DNA of 64,000 nt from Microbacteriaceae bacterium (GCA_019638805.1 JAHBTA010000006.1:53349-117348); one strand, 5' to 3'. Positions 53,481-62,377 are shown, counted from the first letter of the stretch. The notes: generated from the letters alone by a model not told the origin. A program made the numbers and translations.

Positions 53481-53519
53481 ATCAGCGCGGTCCCCGTACC
53501 AGTCGGGGGCCGCACTGAT
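53481..53519 (+). terminator. Hairpin after the ParB-like gene
   Basis: ATCAGCGCGGTCCCCG (53481-53496) pairs with CGGGGGCCGCACTGAT (53504-53519) with two G-T pairs or mismatches. It likely ends the leader-D transcript. The remaining gap to 53605 holds nothing recognised. Confidence 0.65.
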
Positions 53520-53605
53520 GCCGCCCGAACAGCTCGGCAAGCTCGTTGTCTCAGTCGCGGTCTTACACGCTTTCCAGCGCGCCAAGCGGTGCGCGACAAT
53601 GCAGG

Positions 53606-54055
53606 ATGCGGTACGAGCTGCAGCACATCGACGAATGCCCCAACTGGCGGGTCGCGAACGAGCGACTGCGTGAAGCTCTGCTCGAGACCGGGCACATTGA
53701 CGACCCTGTCTCAGTTCGAACCGTTCGGGATCCAGCGGAGGCAGAGCGGATGGGGTTTGCTGGATCTCCCACCATCTACGCCGATGGAATCGACCTGTTC
53801 GACGGCGCGGACGGCAGGGGCTCCCTGGCCTGCCGGGTCTACCGGACGCCCGAAGGGCTGGCCGGGTCGCCCACCGTCGAGCAATTGATCGCCGCGATCA
53901 GAGAACGTGACGCAGCCGGAGACGTGGTGTGCTCGTGCTGCGGCCGGGTCTATTCCCGGTCTAAGGTGCACTCGCTCCACCATGGGTCGGCGTACATCTG
54001 CCGACGGTGCGGATTCTGGATCGCGGTCCAATGGCGCGGCGATCGCCCCAACTAG
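53606..54055 (+). CDS. DF-family thioredoxin-like protein with C-terminal zinc ribbon
   Basis: 149 aa from the ATG at 53606. Residues 1-100 match the DF-family (seleno)protein type: ELQHIDECPNWRVANERL at the start, with a single Cys where relatives have Cys or Sec, then GFAGSPTIYADG and SPTVEQLI. Residues 108-140 add two Cys pairs (CSCCGRV and CRRCGFW), a likely zinc ribbon not usual for the family. It begins the metal-resistance cargo. A metal-stress role is inferred from position. Confidence 0.7.
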   Translation: MRYELQHIDECPNWRVANERLREALLETGHIDDPVSVRTVRDPAEAERMGFAGSPTIYADGIDLFDGADGRGSLACRVYRTPEGLAGSPTVEQLIAAIRERDAAGDVVCSCCGRVYSRSKVHSLHHGSAYICRRCGFWIAVQWRGDRPN

Positions 54056-54115
54056 TCAGGTAGACGTCAGGACGGCCCGCACGGCGCAATCGGCGAACTT
54101 CGATATGATCGGTGC

Positions 54116-54448
54116 ATGCCGATGATTCTGGAGTTGTCCGCCGCGGTGTCGTTGTTCCATTCGCTCGCCGATCCAAGCCGCTTGGCCATCCTGCGTCGCC
54201 TCAGTCAGGGCGAAGCGCGGGTGCGCGATCTCACCGACGAGTTGGGGCTGGCGCAGTCGACGGTGTCCGAGCACGTGGCGTGTCTGCGCGATTGTGGGTT
54301 GCTGGTTGCGCGGGTCGAGGGGCGGCAGAACTTCTACGCGGTGGCCACCCCTGAGGTGATCGAGATGCTGGAGGCGGCGGAGCGGCTGCTTGCCGCTACC
54401 GGGTACCAGGTCGACCTCTGCACGACCTACGGTCGAGACTCGCGGTGA
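54116..54448 (+). CDS. cmtR: CmtR-type cadmium/lead-sensing ArsR repressor
   Basis: 110 aa winged-helix repressor. The DNA-binding helix LAQSTVSEHVACLRDCG carries Cys56 and Cys60, and Cys102 lies in the C-terminal YQVDLCTTYG. These three match the CmtR Cd(II)/Pb(II) site (Cys57, Cys61, Cys102 in M. tuberculosis). Metal binding should release the promoter of this operon. The stop overlaps cadD by 4 bp. Confidence 0.92.
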   Translation: MPMILELSAAVSLFHSLADPSRLAILRRLSQGEARVRDLTDELGLAQSTVSEHVACLRDCGLLVARVEGRQNFYAVATPEVIEMLEAAERLLAATGYQVDLCTTYGRDSR

Positions 54449-55056
54449 TCGCGACCATTGCGGCGGCGGTCGGGCTGTTTGCCGCCACGAATATCGACGA
54501 CATCGTCGTCCTCACCGTCCTGTTCCTGGCCTCCACCCGCGGTGCATTGCCGGGTTGGAAGGTGGTCGCCGGCCAGTACCTCGGTTTCATCGCTCTGGTC
54601 GCCTTGAGTGTGGTCGCCGCGGCGGGTCTGACGATCGTCCCGGATGAATGGGTCGGGTTCCTCGGCTTGGTGCCGCTCGGGATCGGCGTCTACGGCCTGG
54701 TGCGCACGCTGCGCCGGCGCGGCGCCGATGATGACGAGGACGAGTCGGCGATCCGCGCCGGTGGACTGCTGGGGGTGGCCGGGATCACAATCGCCAACGG
54801 TGCCGACAACATCTCCCTCTACACGCCGGTGTTTCGCACCAGCCCGATCCCCGACACTGTGGTCACGATCATCGTGTTCCTGGTCTTGGTCGCGGTGTGG
54901 TGCGTGGTCGCCCGTTTCGTCGGCACCAACAAGCGCGTCACGGAAACCCTCGAGAAGATCGAGCATTGGCTCGTCCCCGCCGTCTTCATCGGCCTCGGGC
55001 TCTACATCCTGATCGACTCCGGAGTCATCGTGCGCCTCCTCGAGGTTCTCGGATGA
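54445..55056 (+). CDS. cadD: CadD-family cadmium resistance transporter
   Basis: 203 aa starting at GTG, six predicted helices. VGLFAATNIDDIVVLTVLFL near residue 10 and AGITIANGADNISLYTPVF near 110 are the paired CadD/LysE-like repeats with conserved Asn-Asp pairs. It lowers cytoplasmic cadmium. Overlaps of 4 bp on both sides place it in one operon with cmtR and lspA. Confidence 0.9.
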   Translation: MIATIAAAVGLFAATNIDDIVVLTVLFLASTRGALPGWKVVAGQYLGFIALVALSVVAAAGLTIVPDEWVGFLGLVPLGIGVYGLVRTLRRRGADDDEDESAIRAGGLLGVAGITIANGADNISLYTPVFRTSPIPDTVVTIIVFLVLVAVWCVVARFVGTNKRVTETLEKIEHWLVPAVFIGLGLYILIDSGVIVRLLEVLG

Positions 55057-55610
55057 CGGTGCCCGCCACCCATCGCGTTGCCCGGGTCGCCGTAGTCATC
55101 GTCTTCATCGTGGCCGCGTTCGCCATCGACCAACTCACCAAGGCCTGGGCGATGTCCTTCCTGGGCGATGGCCGCGTCGTCGAACTCGGCCTCGGTGCCC
55201 GGCTCGAGCTGGTGTTCAACCCCGGCATCGCGTTCGGCCTCGGCGCGAACCTCGGTGCCCCGCTGGTTGTCGCGCTCATCGCCGTGGCCGGTGCGCTGGT
55301 GGCCTGGACGATCCTGCGAGCGGTCACCGGGACCGGCAAGCTGACCGGAACGTTGTTCTTGGCGATTGCAGCCGGTGGTGCGATCGGCAACATCTGGGAT
55401 CGCATCAGCCGAGCCGCCGACGGCCCACTTAGCGGCGAGGTCGTCGATTTCATCGCCGTCGACTGGTTCGCGATCTTCAACGTCGCGGACATCTTCACCA
55501 CCTGCGGCATCGCCGCCTGGGCGCTCACCCTGCTCCTGCACCGACCACATCCCGAACCCGCAACGACCGACCCGGCCGACCGTCGGGAACCCGAGGAGAA
55601 CCTCTCATGA
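55053..55610 (+). CDS. lspA: Signal peptidase II, element-borne copy
   Basis: 185 aa, four membrane helices. The catalytic Asp motifs are GGAIGNIWDRI near residue 112 (NxxDR) and FNVADIFTTCG near 142 (FNxAD), so the enzyme should be active. It cleaves lipoprotein signal peptides after lipidation. A second lspA coupled to cadD recurs in Gram-positive metal islands. It may serve the three or more lipoproteins of this cargo. It overlaps the next gene by 4 bp. Confidence 0.93.
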   Translation: MTVPATHRVARVAVVIVFIVAAFAIDQLTKAWAMSFLGDGRVVELGLGARLELVFNPGIAFGLGANLGAPLVVALIAVAGALVAWTILRAVTGTGKLTGTLFLAIAAGGAIGNIWDRISRAADGPLSGEVVDFIAVDWFAIFNVADIFTTCGIAAWALTLLLHRPHPEPATTDPADRREPEENLS

Positions 55611-56281
55611 CCCAGACCCTCACCGCACCCCGCCGGGCAACCCTGCACCGCCGGGTCCGGTTCATCGTCGGTTTCACCATCACCTGGAACGTCATCGAAG
55701 CGATCATCGCCATCTCCGCCGGTGCCATCGCGTCTTCCGCCGCACTGATCGGCTTCGGCCTGGACTCGGTGATCGAGGTCGCATCCGCCGCCGCGATCGC
55801 CTGGCAGTTCACCCGCAAAGACCCCGAACGCTGGGAGAAGACCACCGTCCGGATCATCGGAATCGCCTTCTTCGCCCTCGCCGCCTACGTCACCATCGAC
55901 GCGATCCTCGCCCTCACCGGCGTCCAGGAGGTCGACCACAGCCCGATCGGCATCGGCATCACCGTCACCAGCCTCATCGTCATGCCCGCGCTGGCCTGGT
56001 TCCAGTTCCGCACCGGCCGGGAACTCGGCTCCAAGAGCGTCCAAGCCGACTCCAAACAGCTGCTGCTGTGCATCTACCTCTCCGGCACCGTCCTCATCGG
56101 CCTGCTCCTCAACAGCCTGTTTGGCTGGACTTGGGCCGACTCCGTCGCCGCCCTCATGGTCGCCGCCCTCGCCATCCGAGAAGGCATCGAAGCCTGGCGC
56201 GGCGACCTCGAATCCCCATTCGAAGTCCTCGAAGACCTCAAGACGGCCGACCGCCCGGAAGGTGCAGTGGATCGAAGGTGA
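55607..56281 (+). CDS. Cation diffusion facilitator-like transporter
   Basis: 224 aa with five or six helices (IVGFTITWNVIEAIIAISAG; ALIGFGLDSVIEVASAAAI; GTVLIGLLLNSLFGWTWADS). The overall plan is CDF, but the usual HxxxD in helix 2 reads GFGLD and helix 5 has QADSKQ, so His ligands are lacking. It also lacks a full cytoplasmic domain. It may carry a different metal or act as a partner of CadD. It is the last gene of the CmtR operon. Confidence 0.78.
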   Translation: MTQTLTAPRRATLHRRVRFIVGFTITWNVIEAIIAISAGAIASSAALIGFGLDSVIEVASAAAIAWQFTRKDPERWEKTTVRIIGIAFFALAAYVTIDAILALTGVQEVDHSPIGIGITVTSLIVMPALAWFQFRTGRELGSKSVQADSKQLLLCIYLSGTVLIGLLLNSLFGWTWADSVAALMVAALAIREGIEAWRGDLESPFEVLEDLKTADRPEGAVDRR

Positions 56282-56378
56282 AGCACCCCGGTGCCCACAT
56301 CCTCGGATGGCCGGGTTTCGGGCCGGTTGAGGAGTCCTTCGCGCAACCTCACTGATTGTTCTCCTGCCCACCGCTGCA

Positions 56379-56397
56379 TATACCCCTAGGGGGTATA
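56379..56397 (+). promoter_or_regulatory. CsoR operator overlapping a -10 box
   Basis: TATACCCCTAGGGGGTATA is a near-perfect dyad of the CsoR type (TACCCC/GGGGTA). TATAAT at 56394-56399 overlaps it and is a consensus -10, so CsoR binding would block the copper operon promoter. The copper ATPase starts 48 bp downstream. Confidence 0.85.
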
Positions 56398-56444
56398 ATC
56401 GGGAGCATGGCGCTGGACGCCAATGATCAAAGAGGAGTGAGCCT

Positions 56445-59180
56445 GTGGGTCTGTTGATCGTGATCGCAGCTGTGCTACTGACCGGGTTGTTGGGGTGGTA
56501 CTTCTTCGCTCCTCGTGCCTCGAAGCGCGCAACCGTCGATGGCGATGTGCAGGTCCAGACGATCACGGTTCGGGGCGGCTACTCGCCCAGCGTGATCGAG
56601 GTGGTTCAGGGTGTTCGGACGCGGTTGCTGTTCGATCGGCAGGAGAGCGGCGAGTGCTCTTCGCGGGTGGTGCTGCCGGAGTTCAGGGTGAACCAGGGCC
56701 TGCCCGCCTACGCGACGACTGCCGTGGAGTTCGTCCCCGAAGAGGTCGGTGATTTCGGCTTCGCGTGCGGGATGAACATGCTGCACGGCACGGTCAAGGT
56801 CGTCCCCGCGTCTGCCGATGCATCGGGGACGGCCACCGCCGTGCTCGAGGCGCCCGCCGTGGTCGAAACCGCGACCACCGACGCCGACGGGATGGAGGAC
56901 GACGGCTCCCAGGAGGCCGCCGAGCACGCCAAGGAGATTGCCGATCTGAGCCGTCGGGTGATCGTCGGCGCGGTGCTGACATTGCCGGTGTTCCTGTCGG
57001 TGATGGCCCACGACGTATTCGGCGCCACCTGGCTACCCGCACTGCTGCTCGCGCCGTGGTTCCAGTTCTTCCTGATCACCCCGGTCATGCTCTACACCGG
57101 GTGGCCGATCCACCGCACCGGATGGTTGGCGCTGGCCAACCGGCAGGCCGAGATGAACTCGCTGATCACCCTCGGGACAATCGCCGCGTACGGCTTCAGC
57201 CTGGTGGCCGCGTTCCTCCCCTGGCTGCTCCCTGACGATGCCCGCGGGGTGTACTTCGAGGCGGTCGGCGTCATCCTCACCCTGATTCTGCTCGGTCGGC
57301 TCCTGGAAGCCCGAGCCAAGGCCGGCACTGGCGAGGCGATCCGTAGCCTGATTGGTCTGCAGCCGCGCACGGCGCGGGTAGTCCGCGGCGACAGCGAATT
57401 GGAGGTCCCGGTCGGTGAGGTCGTAGTCGGCGACATCGTGGTGATCCGCCCTGGCGAGAAGCTCCCTGTCGATGGTCGGGTGACCGAAGGAAGCTCCGCG
57501 GTGGACGAGGCGATGATCACCGGCGAACCGATCCCGGTGGTCAAGTCCGCCGGCGGCACCGTGATCGGCGCCACGATCAATCAGACCGGCTCGTTCCGTT
57601 ACGCCGCGACCAAGGTCGGCGCGGACACGATGCTCGCCCAGATCATCCGGTTGGTCCGGGAGGCTCAGGGCTCCAAGGCGCCGATCCAGCGGCTGGCCGA
57701 CAAGGTCTCCAGCTACTTCGTGCCGGTAGTGATCGCGATTGCGATCTGGACGTTCGTCATCTGGTGGCTGGTCGGACCGCCGCCGGCCGGTGTGTATGCA
57801 CTGGTTGCTGCGGTTGCCGTGCTGATCATCGCCTGCCCTTGTGCGCTCGGGCTGGCGACACCGCTGTCCATCACCGTCGCCGCGGGTAAGGCGGCGCGCA
57901 ACGGCATCCTGATCCGTTCCGCGGAGGCGCTCGAGACCGCCCACAAGGTGAACACAGTCGTGCTGGACAAGACCGGCACGATCACCAACGGCACTCCGGA
58001 ATTGACCGATGTGCTGCCCGCCGATGGGTTCGTCGCGGACGAGCTGCTCGCGCTGATCGCCGCCGCCGAGCGTGATTCGGAGCACCCGCTGGCAACCGCC
58101 GTCGTCTCCGGGGCCGAGAGCCGCGGCCTGGACATTCCTCGGTCGAGCAGGTTCAAGTCGATCACCGGCCAGGGCGTCCGCGCCCAGGTCGACGGTAGGA
58201 CGGTGCTGGTGGGCAACGCTCGGCTGCTGACCGCGGCCGGCGTCGACACGTCGAGTCTGTCCGCTGGGATGGATGGGCTGGCTGCCGGTGGCAAGACACC
58301 CATGCTCGCCGCCGTCGATGGGCGGCCGGCCGGGGTCATCGGGGTGGCTGACACGATCAAGGAAGGTTCGATTGCGGCGGTCGCCGACCTGGTGGCGCGC
58401 GGGATCGACGTCGTCATGATGACCGGTGACAACCGTGCCACCGCCGCGGCGATCGCGCGTCAGGTCGGTATCGGGCGGGTTGTCGCAGAGGTGATGCCGG
58501 AGCACAAGGCCCGTGAGGTCAAGCGGCTGCAGGCCGAGGGCCGGATCGTCGGGATGGTCGGCGACGGCATCAATGACGCACCGGCGCTTGCTCAGGCGGA
58601 CGTCGGCTCGGCGATCGGCACCGGGACGGATGTGGCGATCGAGGCCTCCGATGTGACTTTGATCTCGGGGAACCTGGGCGGCCTCGTCACCGCGATCGAC
58701 CTGTCCCAGGCCACGATGCGCAACATCCGGCAGAACCTCGCGTTCGCGTTCGGGTACAACGTGATCGGCATCCCCCTCGCCGCTGGCGTGCTGTACCCGG
58801 CCTTCGGTCTGCTGCTCAGCCCGATGATCGCCGCTCTGGCGATGGCACTGTCATCGCTGTCCGTCGTCACCAACTCAAGCCGGCTGCGCCGGTTCACCCC
58901 AAAGCCCGCGTCCACATCGGCCGCGGCACCGACCATCAACCCGGTGGTCGAGATCGGCAACCAGCAAGAAGAGGACAACTCCATGACGAACCACACCGAG
59001 CACGGTGCCCACAGCCCCACCCTGGTCACCGACCCGGTCTGCGGCATGAAGATCGACCCGACCACCGCGGCCGCCACACGCGAGCACGACGGCACCACGT
59101 TCTACTTCTGCTCCACCGGCTGCGCCGACACCTTCGACGCCGACCCCCACCGCTATGGACACCCGCACGCGGAACACTGA
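56445..59180 (+). CDS. Copper P1B-type ATPase with N-terminal cupredoxin and C-terminal YHS domains
   Basis: 911 aa starting at GTG. An N-terminal anchor (residues 2-22) leads to a cupredoxin domain (35-125; Cys in SGECSSRV and [10 protein letters not shown]). The ATPase core has eight helices with CPC at residue 464, phosphorylation site DKTGTITNG near 508, MMTGDN and [10 protein letters not shown] near 710. Residues 858-905 are a YHS domain ([21 protein letters not shown]). The usual N-terminal CxxC HMA domain is absent; the cupredoxin may replace it. It exports Cu(I). An internal ATG at 58983 with a good ribosome binding site could make YHS alone. Confidence 0.93.
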   Translation: MGLLIVIAAVLLTGLLGWYFFAPRASKRATVDGDVQVQTITVRGGYSPSVIEVVQGVRTRLLFDRQESGECSSRVVLPEFRVNQGLPAYATTAVEFVPEEVGDFGFACGMNMLHGTVKVVPASADASGTATAVLEAPAVVETATTDADGMEDDGSQEAAEHAKEIADLSRRVIVGAVLTLPVFLSVMAHDVFGATWLPALLLAPWFQFFLITPVMLYTGWPIHRTGWLALANRQAEMNSLITLGTIAAYGFSLVAAFLPWLLPDDARGVYFEAVGVILTLILLGRLLEARAKAGTGEAIRSLIGLQPRTARVVRGDSELEVPVGEVVVGDIVVIRPGEKLPVDGRVTEGSSAVDEAMITGEPIPVVKSAGGTVIGATINQTGSFRYAATKVGADTMLAQIIRLVREAQGSKAPIQRLADKVSSYFVPVVIAIAIWTFVIWWLVGPPPAGVYALVAAVAVLIIACPCALGLATPLSITVAAGKAARNGILIRSAEALETAHKVNTVVLDKTGTITNGTPELTDVLPADGFVADELLALIAAAERDSEHPLATAVVSGAESRGLDIPRSSRFKSITGQGVRAQVDGRTVLVGNARLLTAAGVDTSSLSAGMDGLAAGGKTPMLAAVDGRPAGVIGVADTIKEGSIAAVADLVARGIDVVMMTGDNRATAAAIARQVGIGRVVAEVMPEHKAREVKRLQAEGRIVGMVGDGINDAPALAQADVGSAIGTGTDVAIEASDVTLISGNLGGLVTAIDLSQATMRNIRQNLAFAFGYNVIGIPLAAGVLYPAFGLLLSPMIAALAMALSSLSVVTNSSRLRRFTPKPASTSAAAPTINPVVEIGNQQEEDNSMTNHTEHGAHSPTLVTDPVCGMKIDPTTAAATREHDGTTFYFCSTGCADTFDADPHRYGHPHAEH
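58983..59180 (+). CDS. Possible separate YHS-domain protein from an internal start
   Basis: In frame with the ATPase, ATG at 58983 is preceded by AAGAGGA at 7 nt. It would give a 65-aa protein holding only the YHS domain (DPVCGMKID and [12 protein letters not shown]), like free-standing YHS proteins in other copper operons. It could be a start relic from gene fusion or an active second product. Confidence 0.35.
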   Translation: MTNHTEHGAHSPTLVTDPVCGMKIDPTTAAATREHDGTTFYFCSTGCADTFDADPHRYGHPHAEH

Positions 59181-59206
59181 AACCGACTCGAATAGGAACC
59201 ACGGCA

Positions 59207-59488
59207 ATGCACGGCTACGTGGGCAACAAGGAAGCCCTCCTCGCGCGGCTCCGGAAGGTTGAGGGGCAGGTGCGCGGCATTGGGAGGATGATCGAGGAGG
59301 ACAAGTACTGCATCGACGTGCTCACCCAGGTGTCAGCCACAACCCGCGCCCTCGAGGCGGTCGCACTGAGTCTTCTGGATGATCACCTCATGCACTGTGT
59401 CGCGGAAGCAACAGCGGAAGGCGGCACGGTCGCCGAGGAAAAACTTCGGGAGGCGAGCGCCGCCATCGCCCGGTTGGTCCGCTCCTGA
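59207..59488 (+). CDS. csoR: CsoR-family copper-sensing repressor
   Basis: 93-aa all-helical protein. LLARLRKVEGQVRGIGRMIEEDKYC is typical, and the Cu(I) ligands Cys35, His60 and Cys64 (DDHLMHC) are all present. Copper binding releases the operator, which is most likely the dyad at 56379-56397 upstream of the ATPase gene. It lies 26 bp after the ATPase stop and is probably co-transcribed, giving feedback control. Confidence 0.94.
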   Translation: MHGYVGNKEALLARLRKVEGQVRGIGRMIEEDKYCIDVLTQVSATTRALEAVALSLLDDHLMHCVAEATAEGGTVAEEKLREASAAIARLVRS

Positions 59489-59537
59489 ACGCGACGAACC
59501 CAGCGGAACGACGACCTGTTGACAGGAACACAATCCG

Positions 59538-59552
59538 GGTAGACGCTACCCT
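59538..59552 (+). promoter_or_regulatory. Dyad within a promoter before the DUF6153 gene
   Basis: GGGTAG-ACG-CTACCC is a perfect 6-bp dyad located 12 bp after TTGACA (59520-59525), a consensus -35. It may be a second metal-regulator site; its half-sites differ in orientation from the CsoR dyad. Confidence 0.45.
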
Positions 59553-59585
59553 GAAACCGAAAGTCCGGGCCCTGGAGGTGAGTTG

Positions 59586-60050
59586 GTGAGAGGCAACGTC
59601 TTACGTGAACGCCTCCGCAGCTCCCGCGGACTCCGCTTGGCTATCGTCGTGTTTGCGGTGCCCGCGATCCTCGTCGGCCTGCTCGCCATGCACGTGCTGA
59701 CGACCGAGGGCTTGAACGACGTGGGCACCTCCCTGAGTTCCGGGACCCACCACGACGGTTCCGCATCCGTTCAGCACATGGCCGCCACCATGGCGGCGTC
59801 GACCATGCCGTCTCACAGTCCGTCTGGACAGCCCGAGGGCTGCGGCGGCATGTGCGCACCAGGACACGAGATGCTCGAGATGATCTGCGTGCTCGCGCTC
59901 CTGGTCACCGCTGTGCTGTTCACCTTGCAGTTGATACTCACCGGCTGGCAGCCATTCAAACGCGTTGCCGCTGCCATCACCGCAACAACCGCCGCGCTGG
60001 CAGTACGACCAGCCCCCTCTCTGCACGTCCTCTCAGTCAGTCGAACCTGA
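59586..60050 (+). CDS. DUF6153-family membrane protein
   Basis: 154 aa from GTG (a TTG one codon earlier is possible), after GGAGGTGAG. Two membrane helices (LAIVVFAVPAILVGLLAMHV; MLEMICVLALLVTAVLFTL) flank a His/Met/Cys-containing extracellular loop (HHDGSASVQHMAATMAAS; GCGGMCAPGHEM). These residues could bind copper. DUF6153 proteins often accompany copper loci in Actinobacteria. Function unproven. Confidence 0.75.
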   Translation: MRGNVLRERLRSSRGLRLAIVVFAVPAILVGLLAMHVLTTEGLNDVGTSLSSGTHHDGSASVQHMAATMAASTMPSHSPSGQPEGCGGMCAPGHEMLEMICVLALLVTAVLFTLQLILTGWQPFKRVAAAITATTAALAVRPAPSLHVLSVSRT

Positions 60051-60133
60051 TTCGAGCGATCTGGCCCGCCCAGACCGCACCGCACCCCTTGCCGGGGTGA
60101 CCGAATCCGATCTTCGACCGATTGAGAGACCCA

Positions 60134-60718
60134 ATGAAACTCCGCACCATCGCACTGGCTGCCAGTGCCCTCACCGCCGTGCTCGTCCTCGCCGCATGTT
60201 CAGGAACACCGTCCGGCAACCCCACCGACATGGGGGGCGTCCCCTCCGACTCGGCGTCGCAGTTCAACGACGCCGACGTGACCTTCGCGACGGGGATGAT
60301 CGCCCACCACGAGCAAGCCATCGAGATGGCCGACCTGCTCCTGGACAAAGAAGGTGTCGATGAGCGGGTGATCGATCTAGCCCTGGACATCAAGGCCGCG
60401 CAGCAACCCGAGATCGACACGATGACCTCATGGCTGGCGGACTGGGGTCAGTCCACCGATTCCGGCATGAACGGAATGAACCACGGCGACGGGATGATGT
60501 CCGACACGGACATGAGCGACCTCGAAGCCGCGACCGGCCCCGAGGCCGCCCGCCTGTTTTTGGAACAGATGACCCAACACCACGAGGGCGCCATCGCCAT
60601 GGCCCAGACGGAGCTCAGCACAGGGCAGAACCTCGACGCGCTCACGTTGGCGCAGACGATCATCGACGCCCAGACCGCCGAGATCGCCACCATGCGGGAA
60701 ATCCTCGACACCCTCTAG
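60134..60718 (+). CDS. DUF305-family lipoprotein
   Basis: 194 aa. Signal peptide with lipobox LVLAAC gives an outer-face lipoprotein. Two DUF305 repeats carry the His-His-Glu motifs MIAHHEQAIEMADLL near residue 58 and QMTQHHEGAIAMAQTEL near 148, in a ferritin-like four-helix arrangement. Met/His-rich linker (MNGMNHGDGMM) suggests copper binding. It is a regular member of copper loci. A terminator hairpin follows. Confidence 0.9.
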   Translation: MKLRTIALAASALTAVLVLAACSGTPSGNPTDMGGVPSDSASQFNDADVTFATGMIAHHEQAIEMADLLLDKEGVDERVIDLALDIKAAQQPEIDTMTSWLADWGQSTDSGMNGMNHGDGMMSDTDMSDLEAATGPEAARLFLEQMTQHHEGAIAMAQTELSTGQNLDALTLAQTIIDAQTAEIATMREILDTL

Positions 60719-60728
60719 AACCTGCAGT

Positions 60729-60752
60729 GGGCTGCATCCTCCGGTGCAGCCC
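60729..60752 (+). terminator. Hairpin after the DUF305 gene
   Basis: GGGCTGCA (60729-60736) pairs with TGCAGCCC (60745-60752). A second hairpin GCACCAC/GTGGTGC follows at 60766-60786. Together they may terminate or attenuate before the next genes. Confidence 0.55.
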
Positions 60753-60810
60753 GCTGCGCCTCCGTGCACCACCGCGGAAGTGGTGCCTACGTCTTGAATG
60801 GAATCCCCTC

Positions 60811-60915
60811 TTGGAAACACGAACCCTCGCCGTTTTCTTCATCAGCCTGGTGCTGTTCGCCGTCGCCCTGGGCGCCGCCATCATCGCCTTGGGCGCGATC
60901 GGAGCATCAACATGA
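60811..60915 (+). CDS. Candidate 34-aa single-helix membrane protein
   Basis: Starts at TTG and ends in TGA overlapping the next ATG (ATGA), which suggests translational coupling. Nearly the whole peptide is one helix (LAVFFISLVLFAVALGAAII). No strong ribosome binding site is visible. It may be only the coupling leader for the downstream lipoprotein. Confidence 0.4.
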   Translation: METRTLAVFFISLVLFAVALGAAIIALGAIGAST

Positions 60916-61796
60916 AAACCACCCGCATCACCGCCGGACTCGGCGCTATCGCGACCGCCACGGCCCTGCTCGCCGGATGTGCCGCCACCACCATCACTCC
61001 GCCTTCAGTACCCGCTGAGAACGCGGTCGTGTTCGAGCACTTCCATGAACTAGTGCCCGATCCCAGCGACGGCAGCCTGCTCGTGGCCACGCACCAGGGC
61101 CTGTACCGGCTGCGCATCGGGAGCAACGGGTCCGCGGTTGCTGACGGGCCCATCGGGGGCCTGGACTTCGACCCCATGGGCTTCACCCTCGCCGACGGCA
61201 TCGCCTACGCCTCCGGGCATCCCGGACCCACCACCCCGGACACCTTTGGCAGCCCCAACCTCGGGCTCATAACCAGCACCGACCTGGGGCAAACCTGGAA
61301 GAACGTGTCCCTTACCGGGGTGACCGATTTCCACGGCCTGACCGTCGCAACCAGCGACAGCTCCACCCCTCGGGTATTCGGCTACGACGGCTCCCAAGGA
61401 CGAATTCTGACCAGTCCAGATAGCGGCACCACCTGGGTCGACGGCGCCGAACTGGCACCCCGCGACATCCTGGCGGTCGGGGACTTGCTCTACGCGACCA
61501 CCGCGGACGGCCTTGCTGTCAGCTCTGACAACGGGATGTCGTTTACCATCGATGCCACAGCGCCGGCCCTCTATGTGATCGCCGCTGACACCAATGGTGC
61601 TCTGGCCGGGGTGGACACGACCGGCACCCTGTGGATCCGTGCCGTGGGCGGTGAGTGGGTCCACGGGCGCACCGTACAGGGCGTCCCGCAGGCATTCGCC
61701 GTCGACGGGGATCGGATCTACATTGCCGATGACCGCGGCATCGCCTACACCGACGACGCCGGCGTGACATGGGTCGTGCTCCAGGTGACCCAATGA
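60912..61796 (+). CDS. Beta-propeller lipoprotein (F510_1955-like)
   Basis: 294 aa from the ATG at 60912. Lipobox ALLAGC. Repeating blades with SxDxGxTW-type motifs (TSTDLGQTWKNV; TSPDSGTTWVDG; SSDNGMSFTI; TDDAGVTWVVL) indicate a BNR/sortilin-like propeller. The family is often annotated as a glycosylhydrolase, but no catalytic pattern was found. It is translated together with the TlpA gene (4-bp overlap) and may act in extracytoplasmic copper or thiol chemistry. Confidence 0.8.
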   Translation: MKTTRITAGLGAIATATALLAGCAATTITPPSVPAENAVVFEHFHELVPDPSDGSLLVATHQGLYRLRIGSNGSAVADGPIGGLDFDPMGFTLADGIAYASGHPGPTTPDTFGSPNLGLITSTDLGQTWKNVSLTGVTDFHGLTVATSDSSTPRVFGYDGSQGRILTSPDSGTTWVDGAELAPRDILAVGDLLYATTADGLAVSSDNGMSFTIDATAPALYVIAADTNGALAGVDTTGTLWIRAVGGEWVHGRTVQGVPQAFAVDGDRIYIADDRGIAYTDDAGVTWVVLQVTQ

Positions 61797-62377
61797 GGCC
61801 TGCTCGACAGGTCGCCACAATCGCGGCCCTGCTCCTGGCGGCGATCGTCCTCGCGGGATGCTCGGAGAAACCGAGCACCGGGGGCTCATCAACATCGAGC
61901 GTGGGGGACACCATCGTTGAGATTGGCGCCGCGGATCGCGGGGAGCCGATCGTATTCGGCGGGATCCTCGAGGACGGCGCGACGGCGGACTCCACTGACT
62001 GGCTGGGATCGGTGGTGGTGGTGAATTTCTGGTACGCCGCATGCGGCCCCTGCCGGGCAGAGGCCCCGGACTTGGAGGCGCTGTATCAGCGGTTCCTGCC
62101 CGACGGGGTCGTGTTCGTCGGCGTCGATGTCCGTGACAGCGCCGCGACCGCGAGCAGCTTCACCCGAGAGTTCGGCATCAGTTATCCGTCGATCATCGAC
62201 ACGAACGAAGCGAGCGTGCAGCTGGCGTTCGCCGGGCAGATCGCCCCCAACGCGGTGCCGACCACCATCGTCCTGGACCGTGAGGGACGTGCCGCCGCGC
62301 GTATCATCGGGCGGATCCCGTCGCAGACGACCCTGGCTACCCTCATTCAGGATGTCCTCCACGAGGAAGGACCGTAG
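61793..62377 (+). CDS. TlpA/ResA-type thiol-disulfide lipoprotein, element copy
   Basis: 194 aa from the ATG at 61793. Lipobox IVLAGC, active site FWYAACGPCRAEAPDLEAL near residue 80, and cis-Pro region AVPTTIVLD near 157. It closely resembles the chromosomal TlpA at 6499-7098 (WYAACGPCR is identical). It is followed directly by ccdA. It probably keeps copper-exposed thiols reduced or supports cytochrome maturation under metal stress. Confidence 0.9.
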   Translation: MRPARQVATIAALLLAAIVLAGCSEKPSTGGSSTSSVGDTIVEIGAADRGEPIVFGGILEDGATADSTDWLGSVVVVNFWYAACGPCRAEAPDLEALYQRFLPDGVVFVGVDVRDSAATASSFTREFGISYPSIIDTNEASVQLAFAGQIAPNAVPTTIVLDREGRAAARIIGRIPSQTTLATLIQDVLHEEGP

